64,000 nt of DNA from Branchiostoma floridae (Eukaryota > Chordata > Leptocardii > Amphioxiformes > Branchiostomatidae), in NCBI RefSeq assembly GCF_000003815.2, contig NC_049986.1, positions 4,522,715 to 4,586,714 of the forward strand, written 5' to 3'. The notes beneath the pieces are model-generated. The model saw only the letters and a program-made list of their open reading frames with translations. It was not told where the DNA came from and did not search any database. Within the stretch, counting starts at the first letter, position 1. Each line of letters opens with the position of its first letter. The translations under genes and the position numbers were made by a program. Shown here one piece after another: positions 34,601 through 45,203 of this stretch.

Positions 34601-37600
34601 ATATAGATCTGATACAGATATGGTGATATCATCTTTTTATCAAACTAATAACAACTTAATCCCAGACATTAAATTGAAACATAAGCAACCTGATCTTAGC
34701 ATTTGAATGTGTCTAATATACATGTAGAGCCTACCCAACATTAAGTGCCCTCTTATGATACATTAACTAGTATATTTTCGTTATTAAAGTTAATGCTTTT
34801 AAAACTTCTTATCATCCTATCTTGGGGCTATCTGGCTAACTCTAACCCCTTATAACCACTGTGTTGTATTTCTCTGTTTTGTCCAACCCTGTTTGGTCAT
34901 GTCAACTACAGTGCATCCTGTGTACTGCATGGGAGAAGACTTAGGCTGCAAACTTCTTTTGAGTTCATGGAAAAGTTATCAGCCTGACAGACATAGTCTG
35001 TAACCCACCCTAAATGTAGGGCAGTAACCTGACTTGAGAATCCACTATTGCAGGATTTGAAGCAGCTATGTTTCTTTGCAAGTGCCATCTGGCGCCAGAA
35101 AAATAATACTTCAGAATTGCTTTTTTTTATTAAAGGTGGTTAGTACTACAAGTATGTGGGGCTTCCTGCAATATATATATCAAAGACAAGCTTCAGTTTT
35201 TTTTTTACCTTTTCTAAACTTTTTTATTTTTCATATTTACTTAGAGTTCACCGCAAAACAAGGCTCGTAGAGCCACTCTGTTTTGGGTTACAATACTGTA
35301 TTGTGAAATTGTGAAGAAAGATGTCTGTTAACCGTTGACTTAAACAGTTTGTGTGTGTATGTGTACTATAATCTTATACAACATACTAAAACACTACCTA
35401 GCCTGTACACCTTCTTGTGGGATAAAAATGACATTGGTATGAAGAATTAATCATTGGTTCTGAATACAATCATGTAAAACTCAGCTGTACCTCTGCAGTT
35501 GAGGGTTTGCAGAGCTTGTAGCCGACCGACAGATTCAGGGAGGCTTGTCAATTTGTTATTTTCCAGGTTTAACACCTGAAAAAAGGGCACAATTGTTTTA
35601 ATTAAACCACAATTGGTAAAATTGATACTGCAACAGAGTTGAATGATGATGACTGTGTACAGCATGCCAACACATACTAGCTATTGTACAATGTACTTAC
35701 CTGATAAAAATGTTTGGAAACTCAACTTTGATATACCATACACAATGTATCTATAGTATAATACACATACTCATGTTTATCACCCTATATAGGGAAGTAA
35801 GTTGTCCAATAGGTCAGACATCGAAGTTAGGGCTGCCCATTGACAAGCATGTTGAAATACACTGAATGAAGGCTTCAAAAAAGTACTAACCCATAGTTCA
35901 ATCTTTAAAATTCTTCTCCACCAGAAAGTCACTTGGGTCTAGTTTATAAGCATTCAAAGAAAACAGAGGGTTGTTTGGCTCATTCTCGGAGAAAAGCTCG
36001 CTCTATGAAAGAAACCTCACCTTTGACCCATTTTCCCTCCTGATACAACCAGTAGCACCCTATAACTAAAACCTGTCCTTACACCAGCTGAACTGCTGAA
36101 CTGAACAAATTTTGACCCAAACAGGAAAGCTTAGACCCTACCTGTCTCTTCTAACTCAAAAAGTCTCCAGATTGGGCAAAAATTTTCAAGGAAAAGAAGG
36201 ATTTTCAAGGATTTTAAGTCACACCCAAATCGTCTTCCCATTTTTTGCCCTCTACCGCGCAACGCAACTCTGACGTCAGCCCAATATGACATCATCACAC
36301 AGCAACAAAGATAACAATCCACAGCCTCACATGCCTGAATTCTGCAATTTTGATCAATTGTAACAATCTGTATGTTTATTTTGGTAAAGAAATGGATTTT
36401 GGCACTCTTGTTTTTGCAATCCACACATACCATCATTTACTTCAAAAACTGAATGTAAAATCCAAACATTTTGAGAATTCATGTTAATTAATAAGTTAAT
36501 TCTTGTTAATAGATGAGCTATTGAAACCTTAGAAATCATACTTTCAGTCCTTGTTTGCTGCTACATCATAGGTATGTTAATATTATACAAATCTGTGTTT
36601 ATTGAATAATAAATAATGGTTGAATGTAATTGAGAACTGTTGCTGTAGCCATTTTTTTGAAATATAAATAAAAATATTAGGAGATCCCCTAATCAGCACC
36701 AAGGACAGGGAAAGTTCCATATTTCTTTTGTCATGTTTCTTCTTCTCCTTCTACTGTCAAATCTTCAAATGGATTCAACTTTTCATTTTTAGGCCAAATG
36801 AGCTGAAATTTGGCATGAAGGTAAAGATAGCAAATACCCCTAGGCGCATACAAAATTGTACACAGTGACATGACAAACTCACCTGTAGGGTGTCCAGCTC
36901 ACCAATGTCATCTGGTACAGATGACAGTCTATTCTGGTGAAGATCAAGGACCTAACATGACAGAATAATGATTTCAATAACCTAAGTAATGTGACACTCA
37001 GTGTTACTGATTCAAGTAGGAAAACCTACTCATTGTACACCTGAAAATCCTACAGTTTACTACTACTATACTGTCAGTCAGTCTATGCAGACTATTACAC
37101 TACGCAAAGGAACTAAAACGACAATGTTTACTACAGCTGAGAAAATAACAAAGCAGGTCAATATATGTTTGCCATGGGTGTGTCCAGATTTCCTTTAAGT
37201 TCACAACTGATCATGATCAGGGCTCGAAATACTTTTTTCTGCATACCTGCACTGGTGCAGGTAACATTGAAAATTACCTGCACTAGACAAATCTTACCTG
37301 CATCACTTTGAACTTAGGAAGTACAGATCATACTAAAATTGTTCAGGAACCACTTTTTTTTCTTTTATACATTACAGGTAACAGCCAATAAGGCTAAGAA
37401 CAATCCATCTTCATCATAGGACATTTATGTAGTTGGGTGTGCAGGTTAGGTGCAGGTAGACGCCAGAAATACCTGCACAGCTCCAATTTTACCTGCACTA
37501 ACATGCATATGCAGGTGGTATTTCGAGCCCTGATGATGATGGAGTAGAATTAAATAAAGATTAAGTCTTTTTTTTGGATATGTTGTGTTTTCTTTTCTTT

Positions 37601-40167
37601 TTAAAGTTTTGCTATATTGCCCGTTTCAAAGAAAAGGACAAGGTAAGGCACTTGCATGGTCATTTTTAACAAAATGTCCTGCCATGAGTAAATAGTCCAA
37701 GGGCATGTGACCATAAGGACAACTTGAAATGAGACATGAATATGCAGGATACTACTTATTTACTAACTTATTGCTTTAAGACATATGCTATATTTGTAAT
37801 CATTGTGTTTATATTTATGTTGCCACTGACAGATAGACTTACCCTCAAAGCACATAAATCCTTCAATACACCACCTCCTTTGAGAGAACTTAAGAGGTTG
37901 GAATGGAGCAAAAGCACCTGAAAAACATCAATGTAGCTTGTTATTGTTTACATACCATCTGGAGAATGATAGGATAATTTAAAAAAAAATTAAGGCTTTT
38001 TGATTGGAAGATAGTATTGATAGTGGTCAAGGAGGGTGTTGATATAGTTAACAGAAGATGGGAAGTCTGCATAAAGCAATCCACGAACTAATGTCATAAA
38101 ATTCAATGGAGAGGACTTTCACGCTTACATTAAATTGCAACATTTCACAATACAAAATCTTATACTAATTTACGACCATATGGTTCAGACAAATCTAAGC
38201 GTTTTTTTTCAACGTTCAGGTTTCTTACACAAAAGTGTTAGGTTACCAACGGACCAAGGCCTAAGCATGTATGCAATAACAACAATGAGACAAGATAACA
38301 GAAGAAATTCATAAGCTCTAAATAGTTTGAAGATATTAGGTCTCCAAACCCTTGCTATGTAATGTTTTATTACCTCTTTCTGCAGCACTTTACAGAGAGC
38401 ATATACTCCTGATGGTACCTTCAAGATGAAGAAACACAGTTACCACAAAAAATCCATTTACTTCCCTTAACTCCAGCCACCCAGGCTTAATGAATATTTC
38501 ACTTAAGATTGATATATATATATATATTAACATGGTCTACGTCCTATATAAGTATAAGTAAAGAATGTTTTAGGGTAGTTTTGCTAGTTGAGAAACTTAA
38601 GGTATATCAAATACATTTCAACGTTACATTAAGTAAAGTTAAAGTAAATTAATAAAAAGAATAAAAGTACAGAAGTAAAGTTATGCAACTTTGCTACAGG
38701 TAAATTTCATATGCATGTTGAACTCTACTAAGTTTACTGTGGATACAACTGCAACCAAAGAATAATTAATGTTAAGTTAACTTACTTCTTTGAAACACAG
38801 ATTCTTATTCAAATCATCTCAACTCAACTTTTCTTCAAAGTCATGTCTGTTATCAAAATTTGAGTGTCCTGTGCTACTTTTCAGGTGATTTTGCAACTGG
38901 AGGTAAAAGGAAGTTTTCACGGACAGTGTTTGAAATTTGCGGTTGGAACAACTCTGTACTGCAATTAGTTATTTGAATTTATAGTGGAGTCATAACAAAC
39001 TGATTGTCATGACAGTATGAACATGTTCTAGAAGACTTTTCATGACCTACCTCTGTCAACTCACAGTCAGACAGGTCATAGGAAGGCTCTGGACTGGACT
39101 TGGCCTGTACAAAACAAAACATGCATAATTAATGTTAATTTCTTTATTTGTTTTCATAACTTGTATACTTAAGTAATGTCTCAAGGCGTCACACTTCATG
39201 TAAAGTGTCATACTTTTAAAGACCCGACTGTAAGCTTTGAATAAATTTCTGTGATTAATTCAGCCAGAATGATTATTATCCAATGACATGTGAACCAGCT
39301 TACCCAATGTAGATGACAAAATGTAGGGCATGATAATTCCACACATTTCACAACGCACACTACCAAAAATGCTTTTCCTTGTTTATCTTGTTTTGCTTCC
39401 TCACAGAAAATTTTTCTGTCCCCAAGAAATCTTAGAAAAATGTGCTTGTCCTTGGGGCAAGCAAATTTTTGCTTGTCAAGTTTTCGAGAAAATTTCAAAT
39501 TTGTTTTCTTGTATTTCCAAAAATGCTTTGTGTTGTTTATCTTGTTTTGCTTCCTCACAGAAAATTTATCTTCCAGGAAGAAAAAAATTCTTGTATTTCT
39601 TAAGAGTTGAATCTGGTTTGAAAATAACAAGAATTTTTAAAAATTTTTTCTTGCATTAGATCTATAACAAAAATTAAGAAGATTTGGCTTTAATGAATGT
39701 CTAAAAAAGATGTGTGGTTTCTCGTTCTGCTTGCATTTTATTCTACATTTTCTTCCTGGCAAGAATATTTTTCTTCATATAAGAATTGTCCATGCATGTG
39801 CAGTTAAAATGTCAAAGGTCAAGGCCCCTGAATTGTAAACATTTATTCTTTTGCAGACGCCATTATGTTCCGGACGCTGTTACACAATCAAAACAAAAGG
39901 TCGAGATGAAACAGTTTAAATATGTCTCAGGGTCCTATAAAGCACCTTGAACATATTACCTACAATTTTGGTCATCCGCGCTTACATAGGGAAATCTGAG
40001 AAAGAGCTTATACCGTACCTCTACATTTCATTACACATTATTCCATGATACATGCAGTATCTATGTGTTACTATAATACTAGGACGTTAACCTGTTCTTA
40101 CCAGGGTCATCTTATGCTCCATCCTCCGCTTGCCTTCCTTGCTCTGTTTCGGGCCAAACAACGGCAT
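16487..40167 (-). CDS. LRSAM1: E3 ubiquitin ligase LRSAM1
   Basis: LRSAM1 ubiquitinates the ESCRT-I protein TSG101 and marks intracellular bacteria in mammals. Twenty-four coding exons, from the ATG at 40167: 40102-40167, 39051-39104, 38374-38418, 37843-37917, 36883-36951, 35491-35575, 34043-34164, 33522-33564, 31053-31100, 30095-30228, 27897-28019, 26204-26291, 25197-25248, 24368-24412, 24003-24073, 23508-23607, 22696-22783, 21464-21538, 20684-20764, 19638-19733, 18579-18677, 17767-17901, 16861-17100, 16487-16612. All have GT-AG borders and compatible phases, giving 719 residues (human 723). Order: start MPLFGPKQS; leucine-rich repeats about 56-186 (LDLHQNRLSSVP, LNLENNKLTSLP, LDLSRNRVSVLP); coiled coil about 235-545; SAM about 540-615; PTAP at 649-652 and 656-659; RING about 671-705 (C671, C674, C686, H688, C692, C695, C702, C705). 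The domain set looks intact. Confidence 0.97.
16861..17100 (-). CDS. LRSAM1: LRSAM1 exon 23: end of SAM, double PTAP, start of RING
   Basis: This exon encodes the last SAM helix (IGMHEFGLRQEIVSAA), a charged linker, and a Pro/Ala-rich stretch with two PTAP motifs four residues apart (VPPTAPAAVPTAPARD). It closes with the first zinc ligands of the RING (ECVVCMEQ). PTAP is the known docking motif for the UEV domain of TSG101; human LRSAM1 has one PTAP and one PSAP at the same place. The donor is AAC|GTATGT and the acceptor CCCACCAG. Confidence 0.95.
17527..17740. repeat. Degenerate G-rich minisatellite
   Basis: Roughly 18-21 bp units built around CTACAGGGGGTA(C/T)GGA recur about ten times with substitutions. 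It lies in the LRSAM1 intron between the exons at 16861 and 17767. Confidence 0.7.
18231..18330. other. Assembly gap (100 N)
   Basis: A run of 100 N in an LRSAM1 intron, probably a gap of unknown size. The exons on both sides are complete and in phase. Confidence 0.99.
19925..20200 (-). pseudogene. LINE-type ORF C-terminal fragment
   Basis: Minus-strand translation gives RLCKYCATDAVEDEIHFICN followed by CPHYEDERN. This is the C-x2-C ... EDE-x-HF ... C zinc-binding segment found after the reverse transcriptase of several animal non-LTR retrotransposons. About 87 codons are open but no reverse transcriptase core is present. It sits in an LRSAM1 intron, in the sense orientation of the gene. Confidence 0.65.
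20861..21060. mobile_element. MITE with CGCTAGTTCACCTTTAT termini, copy 1
   Basis: The left end CGTTCACCTTTATCCGCAGGG pairs with the right end CCTATGGATAAAGGTGAACTAGCG. The interior shares GGATATCAAGTCGA with a second copy at 28112-28335. About 200 bp, non-coding, in an LRSAM1 intron. Confidence 0.7.
21628..22060. mobile_element. MITE interrupted by a second MITE
   Basis: The outer element starts GCCAAAAAGCAGTTACTCAAGC and ends GAGTAACTGCTTTTTGGC (family also at 3135-3256). It is split at about 21695 by a complete TACTGTAAATACATTTACG element (21696-21907) ending TTCTGCATTTACAGTA, after which the outer sequence resumes with TTTTGTCAGTGATAAAGG. The nesting shows the TACTGTAAAT family was still active after the outer copy had inserted. 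Confidence 0.75.
22174..22658. mobile_element. Pogo/Tigger-like MITE with TA target duplication
   Basis: Left end CAGTCAAACCTGTATTAGCG and right end CGCTATAGACAGGTTTGACTG are inverted repeats, each flanked by TA. CAGTCAAACCTG is a typical pogo-superfamily terminus. The interior repeats the words GGCCACC and TAGTGGCCA and has no transposase. It lies in an LRSAM1 intron. Confidence 0.75.
23130..23479. mobile_element. hAT-like MITE, CAGGGCTCTAGCCAGC family, copy 1
   Basis: Starts CAGGGCTCTAGCCAGCGTCCG and ends GAGCTGGCTAGAGCTCTG. The interior, TCCGTCAACCTTGA and AAAGCCACACACTGTTTG, is shared with 27484-27847, 33119-33469 and, more distantly, 34218-34389. All four lie in LRSAM1 introns. Open frames of about 65-90 codons recur but are not a known protein. 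Confidence 0.75.
27180..27450 (+). mobile_element. tRNA-derived SINE-like element
   Basis: GTGGCGCAACTGCATGGTAG resembles a pol III A box, and GAGTTCGATACCC a B box, about 35 bp apart. The tail, TGTGCCCTTGGGAAAGGCATT ... CACCCAGGTG, matches the elements at 32687 and 9628. It does not fold as a functional tRNA and continues far beyond the tRNA-like part. Confidence 0.7.
27484..27847. mobile_element. hAT-like MITE, CAGGGCTCTAGCCAGC family, copy 2
   Basis: It is bounded by CAGGGCTCTAGCCAGCG and GGCTGGAGCCCTG and shares the interior of 23130-23479. It ends only about 50 bp before the LRSAM1 exon border at 27897. Confidence 0.75.
28112..28335. mobile_element. MITE with CGCTAGTTCACCTTTAT termini, copy 2
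   Basis: Starts CGCTAGTTCACCTTTATTC and ends GAATAAGGGTGAACTAGCG. The interior shares GGGATATCAAGTCGACTGACGG with the copy at 20861-21060. Confidence 0.75.
29612..30019. other. Truncated foldback element (29612-29748) running into an assembly gap (29749-30019)
   Basis: Sequence before the gap (TCCTACGCAGGGACATCC ... CAGCTGTCAGCCAATCAGAG) matches the first half of the elements at 6909 and 52990. The gap of 271 N probably hides the second arm, because such inverted repeats often break assemblies. Confidence 0.7.
30553..30642. repeat. Perfect-ended hairpin
   Basis: CAACATGGTGTATTCCGTATCACCC is mirrored by GGGTGATATGGAATACACCGTGTTG around a GC-rich loop (CCCTCCCGCGGGTCGGGC). Surrounding sequence at 30270-30430 uses related words (GTATCACACGG), so it may be part of a larger repeat. 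Confidence 0.6.
31189..32272. repeat. Interspersed 1.1 kb AT-rich repeat with CCTCCATGAAA-type ends
   Basis: It begins TTACCTCCATGAAATG and ends TTTCATGGAGGTATGAG. Internally it carries a (GT)n tract, AAGATAACTCAAGAACGGCTTGG, and two diverged half-copies (GTTTTTGTCAA ... TTTGCATAATTAATGA). Pieces recur at 41160-41330 and 46170-46380. No coding capacity. It lies in an LRSAM1 intron. Confidence 0.6.
32687..33010 (+). mobile_element. tRNA-derived SINE-like element
   Basis: GCAGTGTGGCGCAATCGGTT resembles an A box. The body (TTTTGCCCATGGGAAAGGCAC, CTTCACTCAGGTGAAAA, CCTTGGATCGAACG, GTTAAAGATCCCACC) is shared with the elements at 9628 and 27180. It lies in an LRSAM1 intron just before the MITE at 33119. 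Confidence 0.65.
33119..33469. mobile_element. hAT-like MITE, CAGGGCTCTAGCCAGC family, copy 3
   Basis: Starts CAGGGCTCTAGCCAGCGTCC, ends GAGCTGGCTAGAGCCCTG. It closely resembles 23130-23479. It ends about 50 bp before the LRSAM1 exon border at 33522. Confidence 0.8.
34218..34389. mobile_element. Short diverged hAT-like MITE
   Basis: CAGGGTTGTAGCCAGCACCCG at the left and AAGCTGGCAACAACCCTG at the right are imperfect inverted repeats. The interior contains GACGGAAAAAAAATTTGCC, as in the CAGGGCTCTAGCCAGC family. Confidence 0.65.
34405..34622 (+). mobile_element. 3' end of a LINE-like retrotransposon, copy 1
   Basis: About 215 bp match 60945-61160, including the coding remnant around SFKERMQIDVQKLGVTG and a stop. 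The shared 3' UTR (AATATAACCAGCTGCTG; CCGAAGGGCGGTTATACCGG) is followed by a (GATACA)-like tail. Both copies are in the plus orientation and 5' truncated. Confidence 0.75.
37218..37532. mobile_element. hAT-like MITE, CAGGGCTCGAAATAC family
   Basis: Starts CAGGGCTCGAAATACTTTTT, ends GGTATTTCGAGCCCTG. Contains TACCTGCACTGGTGCAGGTA and GGTTAGGTGCAGGTAGACG, as in 14537-14878 (opposite orientation) and 55829-56117 (same orientation). Confidence 0.8.
39340..39600. repeat. Imperfect tandem duplication of about 165 bp
   Basis: The block CAAAAATGCTTT ... TTATCTTGTTTTGCTTCCTCACAGAAAATTT occurs twice, near 39365 and 39530, in the same direction. Non-coding, in the first part of the LRSAM1 gene. Confidence 0.65.
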
Positions 40168-40780
40168 GGTCACTCTCTGTCTGCCCGCACAGTATCCGGT
40201 CAGCACAAGGTGAGTGATGGTGACTCACCACGCTATTTCTGTAACAGTCATACGTCAATGAACATCCAGGTGATAAGAATTAACGTAACGTTACGCCCCC
40301 AACATAAGCAACTGGGTTTATTTGGGAAACGGTCAGATATTTTACACAGAATCCACTTGAACTGAAAAGCAGGTTTATAACCAAGAAATTTGAATTGATA
40401 TGTAAAGGTTAGTTGAGACAAATTTCAGATGTCTGTTGGTCCAAATGATATAGAACAAGGTGATGTTTACGTTGATAAACAACCTGCCGGACAGCGACCC
40501 CTCTACTATTATTTTTGTTACACAACACTTCTAGTTCCCAACCACGTTACCCAACGTTTGGGAACGTACAGAAATTCCCACTGACAACTGGAGTCAAACT
40601 TACGGCTTTGGTTGTCCCGACTGAAGGCGTAAACGTGACGTTAACGTCACAATGCGATGATAACTTCGCGACGTCGTTGATGAGAACTTCCTTCTATCTA
40701 CTCTACAGGGTTCAACTAGAGCAGCTCCGCGGAGAGTCAGGTCATAGGATAAAGGTTAAAGGTTAAAGTTCACCACTTAA
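40168..40780. promoter_or_regulatory. Candidate LRSAM1 promoter region with CRE-like palindrome
   Basis: This is the sequence immediately upstream of the LRSAM1 start codon. At 40635-40650 it holds the perfect 16-bp palindrome GTGACGTTAACGTCAC, which contains TGACGT and ACGTCA half-sites of the CREB/ATF type. A non-coding first exon could also lie here. No other gene is seen. Confidence 0.35.
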
Positions 40781-41259
40781 CGTGTGGGTGGGTGGGACAG
40801 TTCGGCCTGGGTTTGCATTTATAATTTGGACTAATGGCTTGAAATTCCACACAGGTAGAAAATAGGAAGCATAAAGTACATGCAGTGGACACTGGCACTC
40901 TGTCCTGAACACTGGCACTGACGGTAAGCCCGGTTGTTTGTGAAAAATCTTGATACTTCCTGTTTTGGCAACCATCTGATCTTCTATTATTTCATCCTTC
41001 ATACAGATACTTCATAAACCGTTACATATGGACTGCCGGGTAGAGGCTGCCTTATCGAATCTTGCCTATAATTCATAAGCTATATGATGAAAAAGGTCCA
41101 GGGCTAGGCTGTCGGGTGTCAACTTTAGAGCAGTGTACTGTAGCTTTGATTTTTACCCAGTCCATGAAATTTCCTGGAGGTTCACTCTAGCTAAGTGTTG
41201 GGTGTGTGTCTGTCTGTCTGTCAAAAAGATAACTCAAACATGGCTGGATGGTATACATG

Positions 41260-42525
41260 GCAAGAAATTGGACATTGTGAAACATGGGGCATTTCCAAAC
41301 CTAACAGAAGACCTAACGTAGAATGATATTGCACCCAAGGGAATTCACCGATTTTTGCAACACAATCCACCTTACATGCCAATCAGGCACTTGAATTTCA
41401 TGTTGTCTGGGCTGGGACATGTACAGTGTACACATTTTCCATCAACCCTTCGTCCAAAACCCTCCACAGCCTAACAAGGGACACACGCCATCCTGACACA
41501 AGAGGGACACTGAGTCTCAAGCAAACCTTACATAACGGCATTAGCACGGGTGGTCCTTCTTAACAAGACACAAGACACACGCAACCAAGTTTTTCCACCT
41601 TACGTTACGAGCTGCGATTTTTTCGTCAACCCTTACGTTACGGAAGCCTGTCCGCTATCTCGAGCTGCGATGTTTTCGTCAACCCTTACGTTACGGAAGC
41701 CTGTCCGCTATATCTAGCTGCGATTTTTTTGTCAACCCTTACGTTACGGAAGCCTGTCCGCTATATCTAGCTGCGATTTTTTAGCCAACCCTTACGTTAC
41801 GGAAGCCTGTCCGCTATATCTAGCTGCGATTTTTTAGTCAACCCTAACGTTACGGAAGCCTGTCCGCTATCTCGAGCTGCGATTTTTTAGTCAACCCTTA
41901 CGTTACGGAAGCCTGTCTGCTATCTCGAGCTGCGATGTTTTAGTCAACCCTTACGTTACGGAAGCCTGTCCGCTATCTCGAGCTGCGATGTTTTAGTCAA
42001 CCCTTACGTTACGGAAGCCTGTCTGCTATCTCGAGCTGCGATGTTTTAGTCAACCCTTACGTTACGGAAGCCTGTCTGCTATCTCGAGCTGCGATGTTTT
42101 AGTCAACCCTTACGTTACGGAAGCCTGTCTGCTATCTCGAGCTGCGATTTTTTAGTCAACCCTTACGTTACGGAAGCCAGTTCAAGCCAGTTGCGTGTCC
42201 GCTATCTCGAGCTGCGATCTTTTCGTCAAATGTTACGGAAGTGGTCCTGTGTGGGCCGTTGACGGAAGTGGTCAATTATTCGCAAAATCCAAACACTCAG
42301 GGCCCCAAGTCCCAACGAATATCGAAACAGTCTATATAAAGACACGAAAATATGAAAAAATGGAGCGTTTAATACCAGTCCTATGATCTTTTAAACCGAA
42401 CGTTTTTAGGTGGAGACACAGCCCAGTGTGATTCTTTTAGTTCATGTTTACCAGAATCGTTGGAGAATGCCCCACTGAATGACCAGCAGCATGCACGCCT
42501 GGCTTGGCACGTGTTGAGCAAATGT
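41260..42525. repeat. Left arm of a large inverted repeat, with an 11-copy 53-bp minisatellite
   Basis: About 41600-42190 is a tandem array of 53-bp units (GTTACGGAAGCCTGTCCGCT ... AGTCAACCCTTAC). The following unique part to 42525 (GTGGTCAATTATTCGCAAAATCC ... GGCACGTGTTGAGCAAATGT) is the reverse complement of 45204-45480. A shorter piece at 41260-41306 (ATTGGACATTGTGAAACATGG) pairs with about 45945-45990. No gene is recognised in it. Confidence 0.85.
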
Positions 42526-43887
42526 GCTTCCAAGTGTAAACTCGAAGGTCATACTACACATTTTACCAGAGAAACATTTTTTCGAAATGTTTTAGATTAT
42601 GCTATATGTAATATTTTTACGAGAACTTCGCTTAACAGAAGCTCGGTGACAGCTTGTGTACTGATGACTGCTAAATTCTTCCAACAGCCGGATTTTTCCA
42701 GCTGTGGGCTCGCCGGCCTCACGTTTCTTCCCCTTCACAGCGTTCTTTAGAGGAAAATTGGACATGTAAGCTCCCAAAGCTCTGCACAACATTTTGAATG
42801 TCGGAATATTAGTTCTCCTTCTGATGGCCAAAAATCACTACCTAACAAATGAAGTCGATTTTGGTGGTCATTTTCAAAATCGTCAACCTCACACACGAAA
42901 CAGCACCAAACTGGGTGCAACGCAGACGTGATAACGCCAGAGGGGACGTCCCTTTATACAGCTTGGAACGCCGTGGTAGCAAAAGTTCCACTCTTGTTGT
43001 AGCAAAAATTCCACTCTTGTTAAACTAATATTTGATACACGGCATTGAACTGGAAAACATAATCATCATCGTCCAGGGCTCCTTGAAAACTAACTTCAAC
43101 AAGAGTTCGTAGACCTCAGGCCTGCATGAAATGTATTGGGTTTCTGTAGACCTATTGTGTATTTTTGCCTTTTTGTCTGTGGTACGTGGTTGGAAAAATG
43201 AGCTTTTTACCGTGTTGGTTGTGCACCATGCAAAAGTCTGACTCTGAAATTCCATTTTCTGAATTTGTAAGTTTGGACATGGATGAACATTACTTATTTT
43301 GGATTTCTTAAGTATGTAACCAACCACAGTACTTTGAAGTTGTTGAGACGCTACCTTTTTTTGTCTCAGATGGCCCATGCACATGTAGTTACTCTGTCAC
43401 ATGATATACTAATATCTTCCTATTTCAATGTACTGACCTAATGCAGCTGCTAAATCTCCTTGGTTTGTGTTCTTCCAATGATATTCATTAAAGATTTATT
43501 TCTGGGGTGTTATTCACTTGACATCGGAAGGTTACTTGCATAATTTGACCAATGATACTTTTATAGTAGTTCCATAGACATTAGACAATATGAATAGTGC
43601 TAGCCCCCATGATGCAGCAGCAACAGTTAGTCCCCAGGGTGGTATGATATTTTCATTCAATCCATCCAACCCAAATCTAAATCTCCTGTAGTATCTAAGC
43701 CAAATTTAACAGCATAATTTACTATGAAAAATGTCCTTGTCAATCCCATTTATAGATGGCAAGCTGCTGGCAATGGAAGCTTTGAAAACTTCAGAAGCTG
43801 TTGTAGTCAGAGCGAACACCCAACAAACATCCCCCCAAACCAATGAGCAGTTGCTTAGAAGGGGAATTTCATCATATATTTGCCGCG
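42526..43887. other. Spacer inside the inverted repeat, no gene recognised
   Basis: Short open frames exist on both strands (a minus-strand frame of 119 codons at 43025-43384 is the longest), but none resembles a known family or shows exon borders. The sequence is AT-rich and unique within the window. Confidence 0.4.
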
Positions 43888-45099
43888 ACAAAATGCAACA
43901 AACGATACTGAATTTAAAACAGAACCAAGCTAAGCCTCCACCACTTAACCCTGCCTGTACTATAGATTAAGCAGGCCCAAAAACCAAGCGAATATGACTA
44001 GCCCAAAACTACAAATTACCTGTATACAGTATGGAATTGGAAATGGCATTACCAAAGAAACAAAAAGAAACACAGGACAAATCATACACATACCTTTCTC
44101 TTATGCCCACACTCTATACAGTTCTCCTCCACATTAGAAAATTGCATCTTCTTCTGTTTAAGTTCAAGTTCAACCATGATTGCCAACAGGGTAAAGGAAC
44201 TTGTACCAGAACTTTAAACTCAGCACTATACAGCTCTAGAAACACCACAAAGAGTAATAAGCAAACTCCAATTATACCTGACCAACAGATATATCATCTG
44301 GTACACTCCCGTCATCTGGCAAACTGTCAGTGCCACTAAGTAACCTGATACATTGAAGGTTGCCCCAGGCCAGATGATGGTTCTACACCCAACCGTAATC
44401 TGTTTTCAGAACCAAGCAGATATTGGGAGGATGCCCCAACCACACCAAAACAGGGTCAACCTATACAGCATCAAGTTCAAGCACTAGGAGGCCCAAAATC
44501 AAACCTCACCACCAGGACACCACCAACAACTCACGTACCAAATAGCAACACAATGGCACCTTGCGTTCCGGAGATACAGCGCACGCCCCGTGCCCGCACA
44601 AAAGGTAACCTAAAATGTCAAGTTCAAGCACCAAGGGCGCCAAAATCAAAATTGAGCATTATTCAGCCACCGCCGACACATGTGCCAAATATCATCGCGC
44701 CAGCACCAGCCGTTCAGAAGATATAACTCCGGAAACACCCCTCCCGGACACAAAATTCGACCTGCCGGGTCAAGTTCAAACGCGACAAGGCCCAAAGTCA
44801 ATCCTAGGCAACAGGCAACAACCCCCCATCCATGCACCAAAAATCGTCGCAATCGCGTTTATCGTTCCGGACACACAGCGCCAAAAGTGCCCCAAAAACA
44901 CCAAAAATGCCACCTTCAATGTCAAGGTCAAGCGCCAGGAGGCCCAAAATCACACCTGAGTGTCAGGCCACCACCCCCAACCCACGTACCAAAAATCGTC
45001 GTGCTCGCACCATCCGTTCACGAGATACAGCGCCCTACATCCCCGGCTACCGAAAAGTTCCCACCAGCATCAAAACCATACCTGCATACATGCAGGTAA
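43888..45099 (+). repeat. Dispersed 1.2 kb repeat, copy 2
   Basis: Near-identical to 1-1172 with an extra stretch of about 30 bp near 44010-44045. Its right end is again ATACATGCAGGTAA. The same 150-bp subunits occur from about 44474. A plus-strand frame of 139 codons (44680-45099) is conserved between the copies, but so is the whole sequence, so this says nothing about coding. Confidence 0.85.
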
Positions 45100-45164
45100 T
45101 GAGCGTGAAAATAAACCTCTAGTACCTCCCTCGCTTGGTTTATTCCGTGGGGGTCAAAAGTCGA

Positions 45165-45195
45165 CCCCAGCTGCTGCTGTTGTTGTTGTTGTTGT
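45165..45195. repeat. CTG/TTG trinucleotide microsatellite
   Basis: A short run of GCTGCTGCTGTTGTTGTTGT at the inner edge of the right inverted arm. Confidence 0.8.
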
Positions 45196-45203
45196 GCAAC
45201 CGA

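Noticed and set aside
41601-42190. Regular array that could be mistaken for a CRISPR
   Set aside because: Units are 53 bp head to tail without variable spacers, and the genome is eukaryotic; it is a minisatellite.
43025-43384. 119-codon minus-strand frame
   Set aside because: No recognisable family, no splice context and biased, low-information composition; left unannotated.
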